Source: Comamonas koreensis
Lineage (GTDB): Bacteria > Pseudomonadota > Gammaproteobacteria > Burkholderiales > Burkholderiaceae_C
Length of the DNA: 64,000 nucleotides
Assembly: GCF_021026195.1 (NCBI RefSeq)
Contig: NZ_JAJNCT010000009.1
Coordinates: 310,001-374,000, forward strand
Reading direction: 5' to 3'
Part shown: positions 26,185 through 35,400 of the stretch, piece after piece
Position numbering within the stretch: the stretch's first letter is position 1
How the letters are laid out: each line of letters starts with the position of its first letter
The notes under the pieces: model-generated
Told to the model about the DNA's origin: nothing
The model's database searches: none
What the model saw: only the letters and a program-made list of their open reading frames with translations
Position numbers and translations under genes: made by a program

Positions 26185-29100
26185 TTACTTTTTCACGAAA
26201 ACGATAGTAAACATTGGATCAGTCAGCTTTGACCCATCCGTCCGCAAAAAAGGTACCCCTTGATATTCAGGCAACAGAGGACCTTTATACTTAATGGTTA
26301 GGCCCAGCGCATCAAGTTCACCTGCGGTCGGTATATTGGTCAAGTATTTGTTTGCCTGTGTTCCATTAATAACAATCTCACCCCCTGATTGAGTAATACG
26401 AGTTGCTTCCGGCAAATAGTCCATCATCATGAAGGTACCACCTGCCTTTGGAGGAATGTATGGGTTGTTCGCAACCACTCGCGCCTGGCTACCACTTGGA
26501 ATAGTCGGCATATTTGTTGCATCCAAAGCTACCGCTCCCGGCGTAGTAGGTCCAACCCCTACAGCACCAGGTACTTGCGGCCCTCGAGAATCAGTAAACA
26601 ATTCAACGGTTCCTCCTTGCACTGCAGCCGGCGGTTTAGGAGAAGCTCCGCCAGAACCAGTTTTTCCGCCACCGCTGTCAGCGTCGCCGCCGAACTTGAC
26701 TCCTCCGCGCTGCGCAGCGCGAGATCCCGCAGATGGCCCCGTGCCAGCATTCTCCAGAATCTTCACACCAATTTTCGGACCAACGGTCGTAGCAACGCCC
26801 GTAATTAGCAACGCATTAACCAGTGTTTCGCCCCGGACTTTGGGGTCAGTGCTATTAAGCCCTTCAACGATATTTTCTGGCAACCCTTGAATGCCCTTGA
26901 CGATGGCAATTGTGGTTTCAGTCAGCCCTCTATTGGCAATGGAGTTAATGAGCTGGTAGGCAGCATCAACGGTCCCCACCGCAACACCTGCGGGAGTGAT
27001 ATTGCTCAGCCCGGTTCCAATCCCCACCAAATACTGCGCGGTAGTGACGCATTCTGCGGTGACGCATTGCTTTTTATACGCACCAGTGCCGATCATCCTA
27101 GAGGCGCTATCTTCCATGTTGAAGATATGCCCAAGGGTATTGTCGTCAACGCCTGCGTCCACCAAGTTTTGGATCGCTGCATAGCCTTTTCTGTATTCCG
27201 CAATCAATTCATCGCAGTTGGCGGTGGCATTGCAGTTCAGCAGTTCAACGTCATTTTTTGCGCTAGCGGTATACGCCTCCAGCATGGCCGTGTCACGGCA
27301 GGCTTGGTCCTCGCACTTTCTCAAGGCCTTAGAGAGCTTGTCTACATCGGTGTGCTTGAGATAGTTGTTCTCCGTTGCACCCTTCGCCAACTGGCCTGAC
27401 ACAGCTACATCCGTGGCGTTGCCACCAGCCGCCTTACCAACCAGAGTGCCCAGGGCCGCCGAACCGACCTTCATCAGTTCATTGAACTCAGGCGTTCCTT
27501 TGACGTATCCAAGGCCTACCAAGTAATCGGCCATTACGCCAACCGCCAGCTCGTTTGCGGCACCAGTCAACAAACCAATGCCAGCATTGCCGCCACCCAT
27601 AGCAGCAACGGCAGCGCCCACCATGCCGTGCAATGCCACCTTCTCAGGCGAGCCATCCTTCCATTCCTTTGCTTCTGCTATATCCCCCACCACACCAGCA
27701 GCCACACCACCAAAGATGCCGGCCGCCTGCAGGTTCTCCTGCGCCTCCCTCTGGTTCGCCTCAATCTGCTGGGCTTGCACCAAGGTCAGGCGGTTGCTCA
27801 GGCCCTGGTCTGCCGTCTCCGGGTCGCGCTGCGTCAACGTGGCCACTGCCTGGGCACTGCTGCCATCGGCGTCTTGGCCGGTGATGGTGACCTTGCCGGG
27901 GCTGATGACGCTTTGGGTTTGGCTGCGGTCGCTGCCCGCTTCAGGCAGGCCCGCTTGCGCAGCGGTGCCGGCCAGCAGGTTGCTGGTGGCGTTGGCTGCA
28001 ATGGTCGACAGAGCACTGCCGCTGCCATAGGCCAGGCCAATGCTGCTGGTGCTGACATGGGTGTCCTGCGTATTGGTCAGGTCGCTAAAGGTCAGGCTTT
28101 GTGTTTGCAGCTGGTTTTTGTCGGCCTCTGCAGTGCTGGTGATGGCGCCACCTATCAGGTGGGTGTTGCCGCCCACCTTGATGTCGTAGCCGCCCTCGCC
28201 GGCAGAGATGCCGCTTTGCCCAACTGCGCTTTGGTAGTTGTGGTTCAGCTCGGTGCGGCTGACGTTGACGCTGCCAGTCACCGGGTTGCCATAGCAGATG
28301 GGCGGTATGCACAGGCTGACGTTAAAGCCTGAGCTGCTTTGCTGCATCTCGTAGGTGGTCTTGTCTTGCAAGGTTTCGATGGTGAGGTTGCCCCCCACAT
28401 CGACCGACACTTGCTTGCCCGCCACTTGCGCGCCGCGCAGTTCCGTATCGCCACCCGATTTGATGCTCAGGCGGTTGCCGGCAATGATTTGCGTGTTGTC
28501 GTTTACGGTCTCCGTGCCATTGCCACGGTTGCGCGATTGGCCGTAGTTGGCCTGGAAGCTAATGCCGCTTTGCTCGCCCAGCGCCACCGTTACACCCAGG
28601 CCGCCGCCCGAGCTGCTGCTGCTGCTTTGCACCGCTTGGGTGTTTTGAACGGCCAGCAGGTGGATGTTCTTGGCGGCATCGAGCGCAATGTTCTCTGCCT
28701 GCAGCTTGGCACCATGGGTGGTGATGTCGCCTTCGTTGGCAGTGATGTCGATGTTGGACGCCTGGACATTGGTGCCGCGCTGCGTAGTGCTGTTTTGGCT
28801 GCTGTCCTGGCGGCTTTCGCTCGCGCTGATGGAGACGCTCACGCCATAGCTGGCGGCATTGGGATCGATCGCTTTGCCGTTGCCTCCGCTGCCAGTGACT
28901 TGGCGCACCGCAGCAGCCTCGTTGGCAGCACCGTTCTGCGCGTACTTGTAAGCGTCATAACCAGCCTTAAGGGCGTTGGCCCCTGCCAGGCGCTCGGAGC
29001 CGCTGCGGGCGCTTTGCAGCGCTGCATCGGCCGTGTTGATGACCGCGCCCAGCATGCCCGCAGGGCGTGCGCCTACCACCAGGCTCTTGCTGCGCAGATG

Positions 29101-30306
29101 GTCTTCGCTCTCGTGCGTGGTCTCTACGGCCTGCAGGTCTACCGCATTGCCGCTGATGCTGACGCGCTCCTTGGCCAGCAGGTCGGCGCCTTGTGCGGTC
29201 ACATTGCCTTGGCCGGTGCCCTTGTACTGCTCGTCGGTGCCGGCGCGCAGGGTCAGGCTGCCTTCGTTGGCGCTCAGCACGCTGGTGGTGCCTACGCCCA
29301 GGCGGTCCTTGCCGTTTTGGTCGGTGCGGTTCTGCCCAAACGCGGTGTAGTTGGCCGACAGACCTGGCAACAGGCCCACGCCCGTGCTACGGCTGCTCGA
29401 TGTGTACTCACTGTTCTGGGTATCGCGCGCAGCGGTGATGTTGATGTTGCGCCCGGCCTTGACATCGATGTCCCGGTCGGCAATCACCTGGCTGGCCTGG
29501 ATGGTGGCATCGCGCCCGGCTTGCATCTGGATGTCGCCACCCTGGATGCGCGAGCCCACGTTGATGGTCTGGCTGGAGCTCCCCGTGCCCTTGGCGCTGC
29601 TGGAGCCGACAGAGACGCCGTCCATCAAGCTGGCTGACAGACCCGAGCGCTTGTGCGTCTCTTCATGCGACTCTTGCAGGGTGCCCTGGCCGGGGACGAT
29701 GAGGATGTCGCGGCCAGCGTTCAAGGTGACCTTGTCGCTGGCACTGATGTCGGAGCCTTGGATCCTGATATCGCCGGAGCCCGCGACCAGCTTGCCGTCT
29801 TCGCCCACCTGGCCGGCTTGCAGCAGCACGTTCTTGCCACTGACTTGCGAGCCGACCGTGGCGACGGTGTCGGTGACCGATTGCGAGGTACTGGTCTTCT
29901 TGCTCAAGAAGCCGCTGGTCTTTTTGTACTCGGCCTCAAACTCGTGGCTCTCGGTGTGCTGGTCCAGCACATTGATGTTGTTGCCCGCAACCAGCGATAC
30001 ATCGCCCAGGGCAACCACGGTGGCACCCTTGAGGTTGGCGTTGCTGGCACCTGCCTCAGCACCGCTGGTGTCCGTGCCTTCGCCACCGTCGTACTTGATG
30101 GCCTGGGCGTTCTCAACCGCCAGGGGTTTGATGACGCCCGTGGTCGTGACCGAGCCCGCGACCCCATATCCCGCTTGCACCAGCACGAATATCAGGGCTT
30201 GCAGGATAAAAAGGGCGATGGATCGAAAGGTGAGTGGTCTCACGGATTGTTTGAGTGCAGGAAGAACGCAAGACCTGTCAAAAGTCTCTGTGCAAAGCGT
30301 GCACAA
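26185..30306 (-). CDS. Second CdiA/filamentous-haemagglutinin-like toxin protein lacking the TPS domain
   Basis: This 1373-residue protein has haemagglutinin repeats (about residues 95-800) and an alanine/glycine-rich pretoxin region with ENNYLKH near residue 980. A variable C-terminal toxin part of some 390 residues follows, with a tip containing RVVANNPYIPPKAGGTF, LPEATRITQSGGEIVING and a YKGPLLPEYQGVPF block. It has no TPS secretion domain. Instead a hydrophobic stretch (SIALFILQALIFVLVQAG) leads straight into TTTGVIKPLAVENAQAIKY, a segment also found near the middle of the large CdiA, and then jumps to repeats that match a later part of it. It therefore looks like a deletion or recombination product. 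Without a TPS domain it should not be exported by CdiB. The tip resembles the C-terminal half of SAM-dependent methyltransferases, a weak inference. Confidence 0.82.
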   Translation of the reverse strand: MCTLCTETFDRSCVLPALKQSVRPLTFRSIALFILQALIFVLVQAGYGVAGSVTTTGVIKPLAVENAQAIKYDGGEGTDTSGAEAGASNANLKGATVVALGDVSLVAGNNINVLDQHTESHEFEAEYKKTSGFLSKKTSTSQSVTDTVATVGSQVSGKNVLLQAGQVGEDGKLVAGSGDIRIQGSDISASDKVTLNAGRDILIVPGQGTLQESHEETHKRSGLSASLMDGVSVGSSSAKGTGSSSQTINVGSRIQGGDIQMQAGRDATIQASQVIADRDIDVKAGRNINITAARDTQNSEYTSSSRSTGVGLLPGLSANYTAFGQNRTDQNGKDRLGVGTTSVLSANEGSLTLRAGTDEQYKGTGQGNVTAQGADLLAKERVSISGNAVDLQAVETTHESEDHLRSKSLVVGARPAGMLGAVINTADAALQSARSGSERLAGANALKAGYDAYKYAQNGAANEAAAVRQVTGSGGNGKAIDPNAASYGVSVSISASESRQDSSQNSTTQRGTNVQASNIDITANEGDITTHGAKLQAENIALDAAKNIHLLAVQNTQAVQSSSSSSGGGLGVTVALGEQSGISFQANYGQSRNRGNGTETVNDNTQIIAGNRLSIKSGGDTELRGAQVAGKQVSVDVGGNLTIETLQDKTTYEMQQSSSGFNVSLCIPPICYGNPVTGSVNVSRTELNHNYQSAVGQSGISAGEGGYDIKVGGNTHLIGGAITSTAEADKNQLQTQSLTFSDLTNTQDTHVSTSSIGLAYGSGSALSTIAANATSNLLAGTAAQAGLPEAGSDRSQTQSVISPGKVTITGQDADGSSAQAVATLTQRDPETADQGLSNRLTLVQAQQIEANQREAQENLQAAGIFGGVAAGVVGDIAEAKEWKDGSPEKVALHGMVGAAVAAMGGGNAGIGLLTGAANELAVGVMADYLVGLGYVKGTPEFNELMKVGSAALGTLVGKAAGGNATDVAVSGQLAKGATENNYLKHTDVDKLSKALRKCEDQACRDTAMLEAYTASAKNDVELLNCNATANCDELIAEYRKGYAAIQNLVDAGVDDNTLGHIFNMEDSASRMIGTGAYKKQCVTAECVTTAQYLVGIGTGLSNITPAGVAVGTVDAAYQLINSIANRGLTETTIAIVKGIQGLPENIVEGLNSTDPKVRGETLVNALLITGVATTVGPKIGVKILENAGTGPSAGSRAAQRGGVKFGGDADSGGGKTGSGGASPKPPAAVQGGTVELFTDSRGPQVPGAVGVGPTTPGAVALDATNMPTIPSGSQARVVANNPYIPPKAGGTFMMMDYLPEATRITQSGGEIVINGTQANKYLTNIPTAGELDALGLTIKYKGPLLPEYQGVPFLRTDGSKLTDPMFTIVFVKK

Positions 30307-30371
30307 ATTGCTTCCGTTCGGGTAAAAGTCAACAGTCGCTCGCTTGGATCATGACCATCGCGCAAACAGCT

Positions 30372-31229
30372 TTAACGCAGCCTTGGTGAGAACTTTGTCC
30401 AAGGCTCTGAAAACGGCTGCCAAATATCAAATTCCTTCATAAACTCCCAAACATCGTCGTATTGATCATTGGGTTTTATCGGCAGCCAATCTTTGGGAAT
30501 CCAAGGATTTTCGACATCCACTTCATAGCCGTTATACCAAGCCAGCTTTGAAAAAAACGTTGCATAGGAATCAATGAAATCTCGAGTTATTGCTGATTCC
30601 TGCTCATATCTAATTCTTCTATTTTTGGGAAGGCTTTTTTCTTCCAACACTTTTTCCATCCCTGCTTTATCGCCTTTGGCCAATGCCAGATAAAAGTAAT
30701 GATCAATGAGATACGATCGATCTTTTTTTATTTCATCTTTTATTGCCAGTACTCTTTCGCATCGTTCACCCAGTTCATCCCAACGGGCATTCAAGGCCAA
30801 CCATGATTGATACCGATAAAACATCCAATTCTTAGGATTATCCTTATCTCCATCGGAGTTAGCCTTATCTGGATGAAACATAGAATTGCATTGCCGATAC
30901 CACTCGATCAGCTCCGCACTGTCAGAAACTAGCACGGTGAAAAGATCGGTTATCAAATACCCTTTCCCTGGGTCGATGTGCTGTCGCATAACTCGAAGTT
31001 TCGCAGACAAATATAAAAATTGCTTGAATGTTAAAATGTCATTATTTTTAAAGAAATAATTGAAAGCTACCGCCTCCAAATTATCTGACAAGAGCAATAA
31101 GCAGGCCGATCTAGAACCTTCGCTTGCATTTAAAAGATCGATAGGTCTTTGGTCTACATTGGCCATATTTTCCAAGAGAGATAGACCATTGCTTCTACTG
31201 TCTTTGACGTTTGAAGTGCATGTATTCAT
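30372..31229 (-). CDS. Immunity protein, Imm49-like, second copy (285 residues)
   Basis: This 285-residue soluble protein is a close paralogue of the immunity gene at 31621-32478. The last 180 residues are almost identical (NWMFYRYQSWLALNARWDEL, ALAKGDKAGMEKVLEEKS, NPWIPKDWLPIKPNDQYDDV), whereas the first 100 or so differ clearly. The helical-repeat layout with a C-terminal 'YEVDVENPWIPKDWLP' block suggests Imm49-type immunity proteins; the family name is tentative. It lies behind a decayed copy of the matching toxin tip (31238-31605). The uneven divergence suggests gene conversion at the 3' end, or selection for a new specificity at the N-terminus. Confidence 0.75.
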   Translation of the reverse strand: MNTCTSNVKDSRSNGLSLLENMANVDQRPIDLLNASEGSRSACLLLLSDNLEAVAFNYFFKNNDILTFKQFLYLSAKLRVMRQHIDPGKGYLITDLFTVLVSDSAELIEWYRQCNSMFHPDKANSDGDKDNPKNWMFYRYQSWLALNARWDELGERCERVLAIKDEIKKDRSYLIDHYFYLALAKGDKAGMEKVLEEKSLPKNRRIRYEQESAITRDFIDSYATFFSKLAWYNGYEVDVENPWIPKDWLPIKPNDQYDDVWEFMKEFDIWQPFSEPWTKFSPRLR

Positions 31230-31237
31230 TCAATCTT

Positions 31238-31605
31238 ACCCACCGGTTTCTTGGTCCAAATGTTGAACCATATGATCCAGACCGTTGTTACCACAATATC
31301 CCCCTCCCAGAACCTTCATACAAGTATCAGCGCTCAACGCGTCGTCTATCAACGCTTTAATTTTGACTCTATATTTATCGCCACTGGAAACCACATCGCT
31401 GATCATCAATCACTAATTCATCGTGTTGTTGGGAACAACAGTTGAGTCTGCCAGCTTTCTCTTGCAAAAAAAGCCGCTGCAATTTGGGAAGGTGCCAACA
31501 GCCCTAAACGCCTGCCCCAATTTAGCTGCAGCACCTTCAACATCGTCGGTCTTCTGAAGGGCTTTGCCCTCTCTCAGGAATTTACCAAATCAGCTACTCA
31601 AATCC
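31238..31605 (-). pseudogene. Decayed duplicate of the CdiA toxin tip
   Basis: This stretch fills the 391-bp gap between the two immunity genes. Read on the minus strand it matches the tip of the large CdiA codon by codon (REGKALQKTDDVEGAAAKL, QAFRAVGTFPN, KLADSTVVPNNTMN, then two stop codons, LMISDVVSSGDKYRVK, GNNGLDHMVQHLDQETGG). The match corresponds to about 32740-33090. In-frame stops, missense changes (for example KYRGNN to GYCGNN) and loss of the last 85 or so codons show it is dead. With the immunity gene behind it, it is half of a tandem duplication of the toxin-tip/immunity unit. Confidence 0.85.
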
Positions 31606-31620
31606 TTATGACAACCAGCA

Positions 31621-32478
31621 CTAACGCAGCCTTGGTGAGAACTTTGTCCAAGGCTCTGCAAACGGCTGCCAAATATCAAATTCCTTCATAAACTCCCAAA
31701 CATCGTCGTATTGATCATTGGGTTTTATAGGCAGCCAATCTTTGGGAATCCAAGGATTTTCAACTTCCACTTCATAGCCGTTATACCAAGCCAGTTTTGC
31801 AAAAAACGTTGCATAGGAATCAATGAAATCTCTTGTTATTCCCGATTCCTGCTCATATCTAATTCTTCTATTTTTGGGAAGGCTTTTTTCTTCCAACACA
31901 TTTTCCATTCCGGCTTTATCGCCTTTGGCCAACGCCAAATAAAAACGATGATCAATAAGATACGATCGATCTTTTTTTATTTCATCTTTTATTGCTAATA
32001 CTCTTTCGCAGCGTTCACCCAGCTCATCCCAACGGGAATTTAAGGCCAACCATGATTGATATCGATAAAACATCCAATTCTTAGGATTATCCTTATCTCC
32101 ATCAGAAGTAGCCTTATCTGGATAATACATAGAATTACATTGTCGATACCATTCGATCAACTCAGAATTATCAGAAACTAAAACCGTGAATAAATCAGAA
32201 ACCAAATAACTTTCTCCAGGAAAAATATGTAGACGCATTATCCTTTGTTTTGCAGATAAATATAAATATTGCTTAAAGTTGGCAATTTCTTGTTTACCAA
32301 AATAACAACTAAAGGCGTTAGCTTCAATTTCACGCGGCAGAACCAATAAGCATCCGGCACGTGAACCCTCTCCTGTATTCAGCAACTCAATAGCTCTTTC
32401 CTTTAGAGCGACTGCGTTCTTAAGGTGAGATAATCCGTTTCTCACACTATCCATAAATATCGGCGTATATTTATTCAT
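31621..32478 (-). CDS. cdiI: Cognate CdiA immunity protein, Imm49-like (285 residues)
   Basis: Its ATG follows the TAA of the large cdiA directly, the canonical cdiI position, so it should protect the producer from that toxin tip. The 285-residue protein is soluble, without signal or membrane segments. Its N-terminal helical region reads SVRNGLSHLKNAVALKERAI, and conserved C-terminal blocks include NPKNWMFYRYQSWLALN and ENPWIPKDWLPIKPNDQYDD. It is paralogous to the gene at 30372-31229. Assignment to Imm49 is by overall pattern only. The lower GC than the cdiA body is typical of exchanged immunity genes. Confidence 0.78.
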   Translation of the reverse strand: MNKYTPIFMDSVRNGLSHLKNAVALKERAIELLNTGEGSRAGCLLVLPREIEANAFSCYFGKQEIANFKQYLYLSAKQRIMRLHIFPGESYLVSDLFTVLVSDNSELIEWYRQCNSMYYPDKATSDGDKDNPKNWMFYRYQSWLALNSRWDELGERCERVLAIKDEIKKDRSYLIDHRFYLALAKGDKAGMENVLEEKSLPKNRRIRYEQESGITRDFIDSYATFFAKLAWYNGYEVEVENPWIPKDWLPIKPNDQYDDVWEFMKEFDIWQPFAEPWTKFSPRLR

Positions 32479-35400
32479 TTAATCTTTTACCTTGATGATT
32501 TTTAATTCACCCGTTTTTTTATCAACGAAAGCCACGCCCTTAACTAGGGTTCCATCAAGCAGCGCTTTTGAAAGCGCAATACCAGCAGGCGTACCCTCTA
32601 TTTTACCGGCGATGTTATCCAACGAGTTATTGGACAACTGCATAAATCCGCCGGAAGCCTTAGGGTCAAGGGTAACCGTTCCTCTTTTCGCCAACTGTTT
32701 GCTATCAATAACCATTGTCATGGTTTTACCGGTTTCTTGGTCGACATATTGAACCACGTGATCCAGCCCATTGTTGCCACGATATTTTGCCCCGTCCAGA
32801 ATTTTCATACTAGGATCGGCGCTCAAAATATCATTTACCAGCGCTTCAGTTTTGACGCCATATTTATCGCCATTGGCAACCACATCACTGATCATCAATC
32901 GCTGATTCATGGTGTCGGTGGGCACGACGGTTGAGTCTGCCAGCTTTCCCTTGCTAAGAACCCCTCTGCTATTTGGGAACGTGCCATCAGCCCTAAACGC
33001 CTGCTCCAATTTAGAAGCAGCACCTTCGATATCACCGGCCTTCTGGAGCGCTTTGCCCTCTCTCAGCAACTTACCGACCAAATCGCCTGCAGGACCTCCG
33101 ATCGTGCCAGCGACGGCCAGCAAATAGTCAAATGGTGTTTCCGCTTCAACAAAAGCCTTGGCATCGCCAATACCGGGCGTGAAATCCAACACCACGCCTG
33201 CCAGCGTGAGCATGGCTTTTTCACTTTTATCCGAGCATGCGGTCGATGCCGAACATGCTTGACGGAAATTGTTACTAAGGATGTTGTACGCGGTCTGTTT
33301 TGCGTTTGCGTTGTAGTCGCGGCCACCCAGATACTCTGGTGGAATTTTTCCATCCATCGCAAGCTGCTCTTGCTCCTTGCGTCCTTCTAGCGCGGCATTG
33401 ACATGCTGTAAGCAAGCTGCACTGCCCAGGTCTTGGCAAGCAGCACGCATCTGGCCTTCTTGGGTATCACTCAGGGTTTGGTATCGGTCTGATACTGCAT
33501 TAGTGCATTCAGGATTGCCTTCACATTTTTCGAGATCCTTAGCGAGGCCTTTCCACTGTTGGTGGGTCAGATAGTTGTTGACAGTGGCGTTGGTTGCAGC
33601 CCCTGCCCCTGCAACACCCCCTGTGGCAACACCGATAGCACCGCCAACCAGCACCAATGCGGCATCCCTGCCCGGCCCCGTCACTCCCATTTCAGTCAAC
33701 AGTTCATCCGCATGGCCGACTGCTGCTTGGCTTGCAGCTGCACCGGCTGCACCTCCAGCACCGCCGGTGAGGCCGCCCACCACCGTATGCGCGATCACCC
33801 GGTAGATGCCGCCTTCACCATACCTTTCGGCTTCCTCTTTAAGTTCTTGTTTGCGCGCGGGATCAGTTTCCTTATCGGCCAGTTCCTTCAGCTCTCTCTC
33901 TTTTTTGCCAAACTCATCTCCGATCAGCTTGCTGGCGCGCGCGCCAAACTCTGCCGTGATCAGCACCTGCGCATTGACATCAGCCGTTACCCGCTCTTTG
34001 TCAAATATCGGCTTGATGCCGGTTTCCTTGTCGCCAGTTCTGGCTCCGCTGTTACCTGCTACGCCAGAGATACCCGCATAGGTCGTGCTGCTGGCACTGC
34101 CGCTAGCGCTGCCAACGCCAGCGCTACCGCTGGGCCTGCCGGTGTCGTTCTGCGCTGAGTTGATTTGCTCAGGCGTTTTTGCAGTGGCTTGATTGCCCAA
34201 CTGACCGGCCACAGTCGCAGATATATTCCAACTGTTCGCGTCGTACTGGGCACTGTTCTCGATATCGCTCATCGCCAGCGTGCCGCCGGTGGCAAAGCTG
34301 TTTTTGCCGCCATCGATTGCTGCTTGTGTGCTGGTGATGGCACCACCCTTGAGGTTGGTGTCTCCAGCCACGTTCACCTGGAAACCGCCATCACCTGCGC
34401 GTATGCCGCTTTGTTCACCCACGCTTGCGTAGTCGCTGTGGATATTGGTGCGGCCCGCACTGACACTGGCGCTGGACGAACCAAAGCAAAGCGGTGGCAC
34501 GCACACAGACACACCAAAGCCACTGCTGCTGCCAGTTTCCTTGTAGGTGTTGATGTCTTGCAGGCTCTCAATGAGCAGGTTTCCACCCACGTCGACCTTT
34601 ACCGTCTCGCCCGCTACGGTGGCGCCACGCAAGGTAGTGTCTTGTGCGCTGCTCAAGGTGGTGGTGCCACCGGCTTTGATATTGCTGTTGGTGTAGCTCA
34701 GGCTTTCACCGTTGCCATTGCCCTTGCTTTGGCTGGCAGAGGCATTGAAGGAGATGCCGGTCTGCGCACCCACACTGATACCAATACCGATGCTGGCAGA
34801 GCTGCTCGAATGACTGCTTTGCTCGGCGTAGCGGTTTTCTGCCGCCTCTAGTACGAGGTTGCCCTTTTTCGCAATCAACGACAGGTCTTCGCCCGCTTCG
34901 ATGCGGCTACCCCGGACGTTGAGGTCGCCCTCTGTCGCCGTGATTCTGACGTTGCCATCGGCAACGACGGCTGAGCCCGATGCACTGTCAACTTGGTAGC
35001 CGCTCTCGCTTTTGCTGGAGCTGCTGCCCACGCTGATGTTGATACCAACACTAGCAGCTGCACTGGGGTTTTGCGCCAATGCAGCGGCTTGGTTTGCGGT
35101 GTCATAGGCGGCCAAGCCGGTTGCGACAGCGCCAATGGCCTGCATGCGCGCATCGCTGACTTGCCCCGTTGCAGCGCCCAGATTTGCAGTGGTTTGGGCG
35201 CTTTGGACCAGGCTCACTACCGGGTTGCTAAAGCTCACCGACAAGCCACTTTGCTTGGCCCGCATCTCAAACTTGTCGAGCTCGATCTCTCGGGCTTCTT
35301 CGATCTTGACGGTCTTTCCAACGATATCGACGTCGCCTGCAGCCAGCACGGTCGATCCGGTCTGCTGGTAGTGGTTGCCCGCCACGATGGTGACGTCGCC

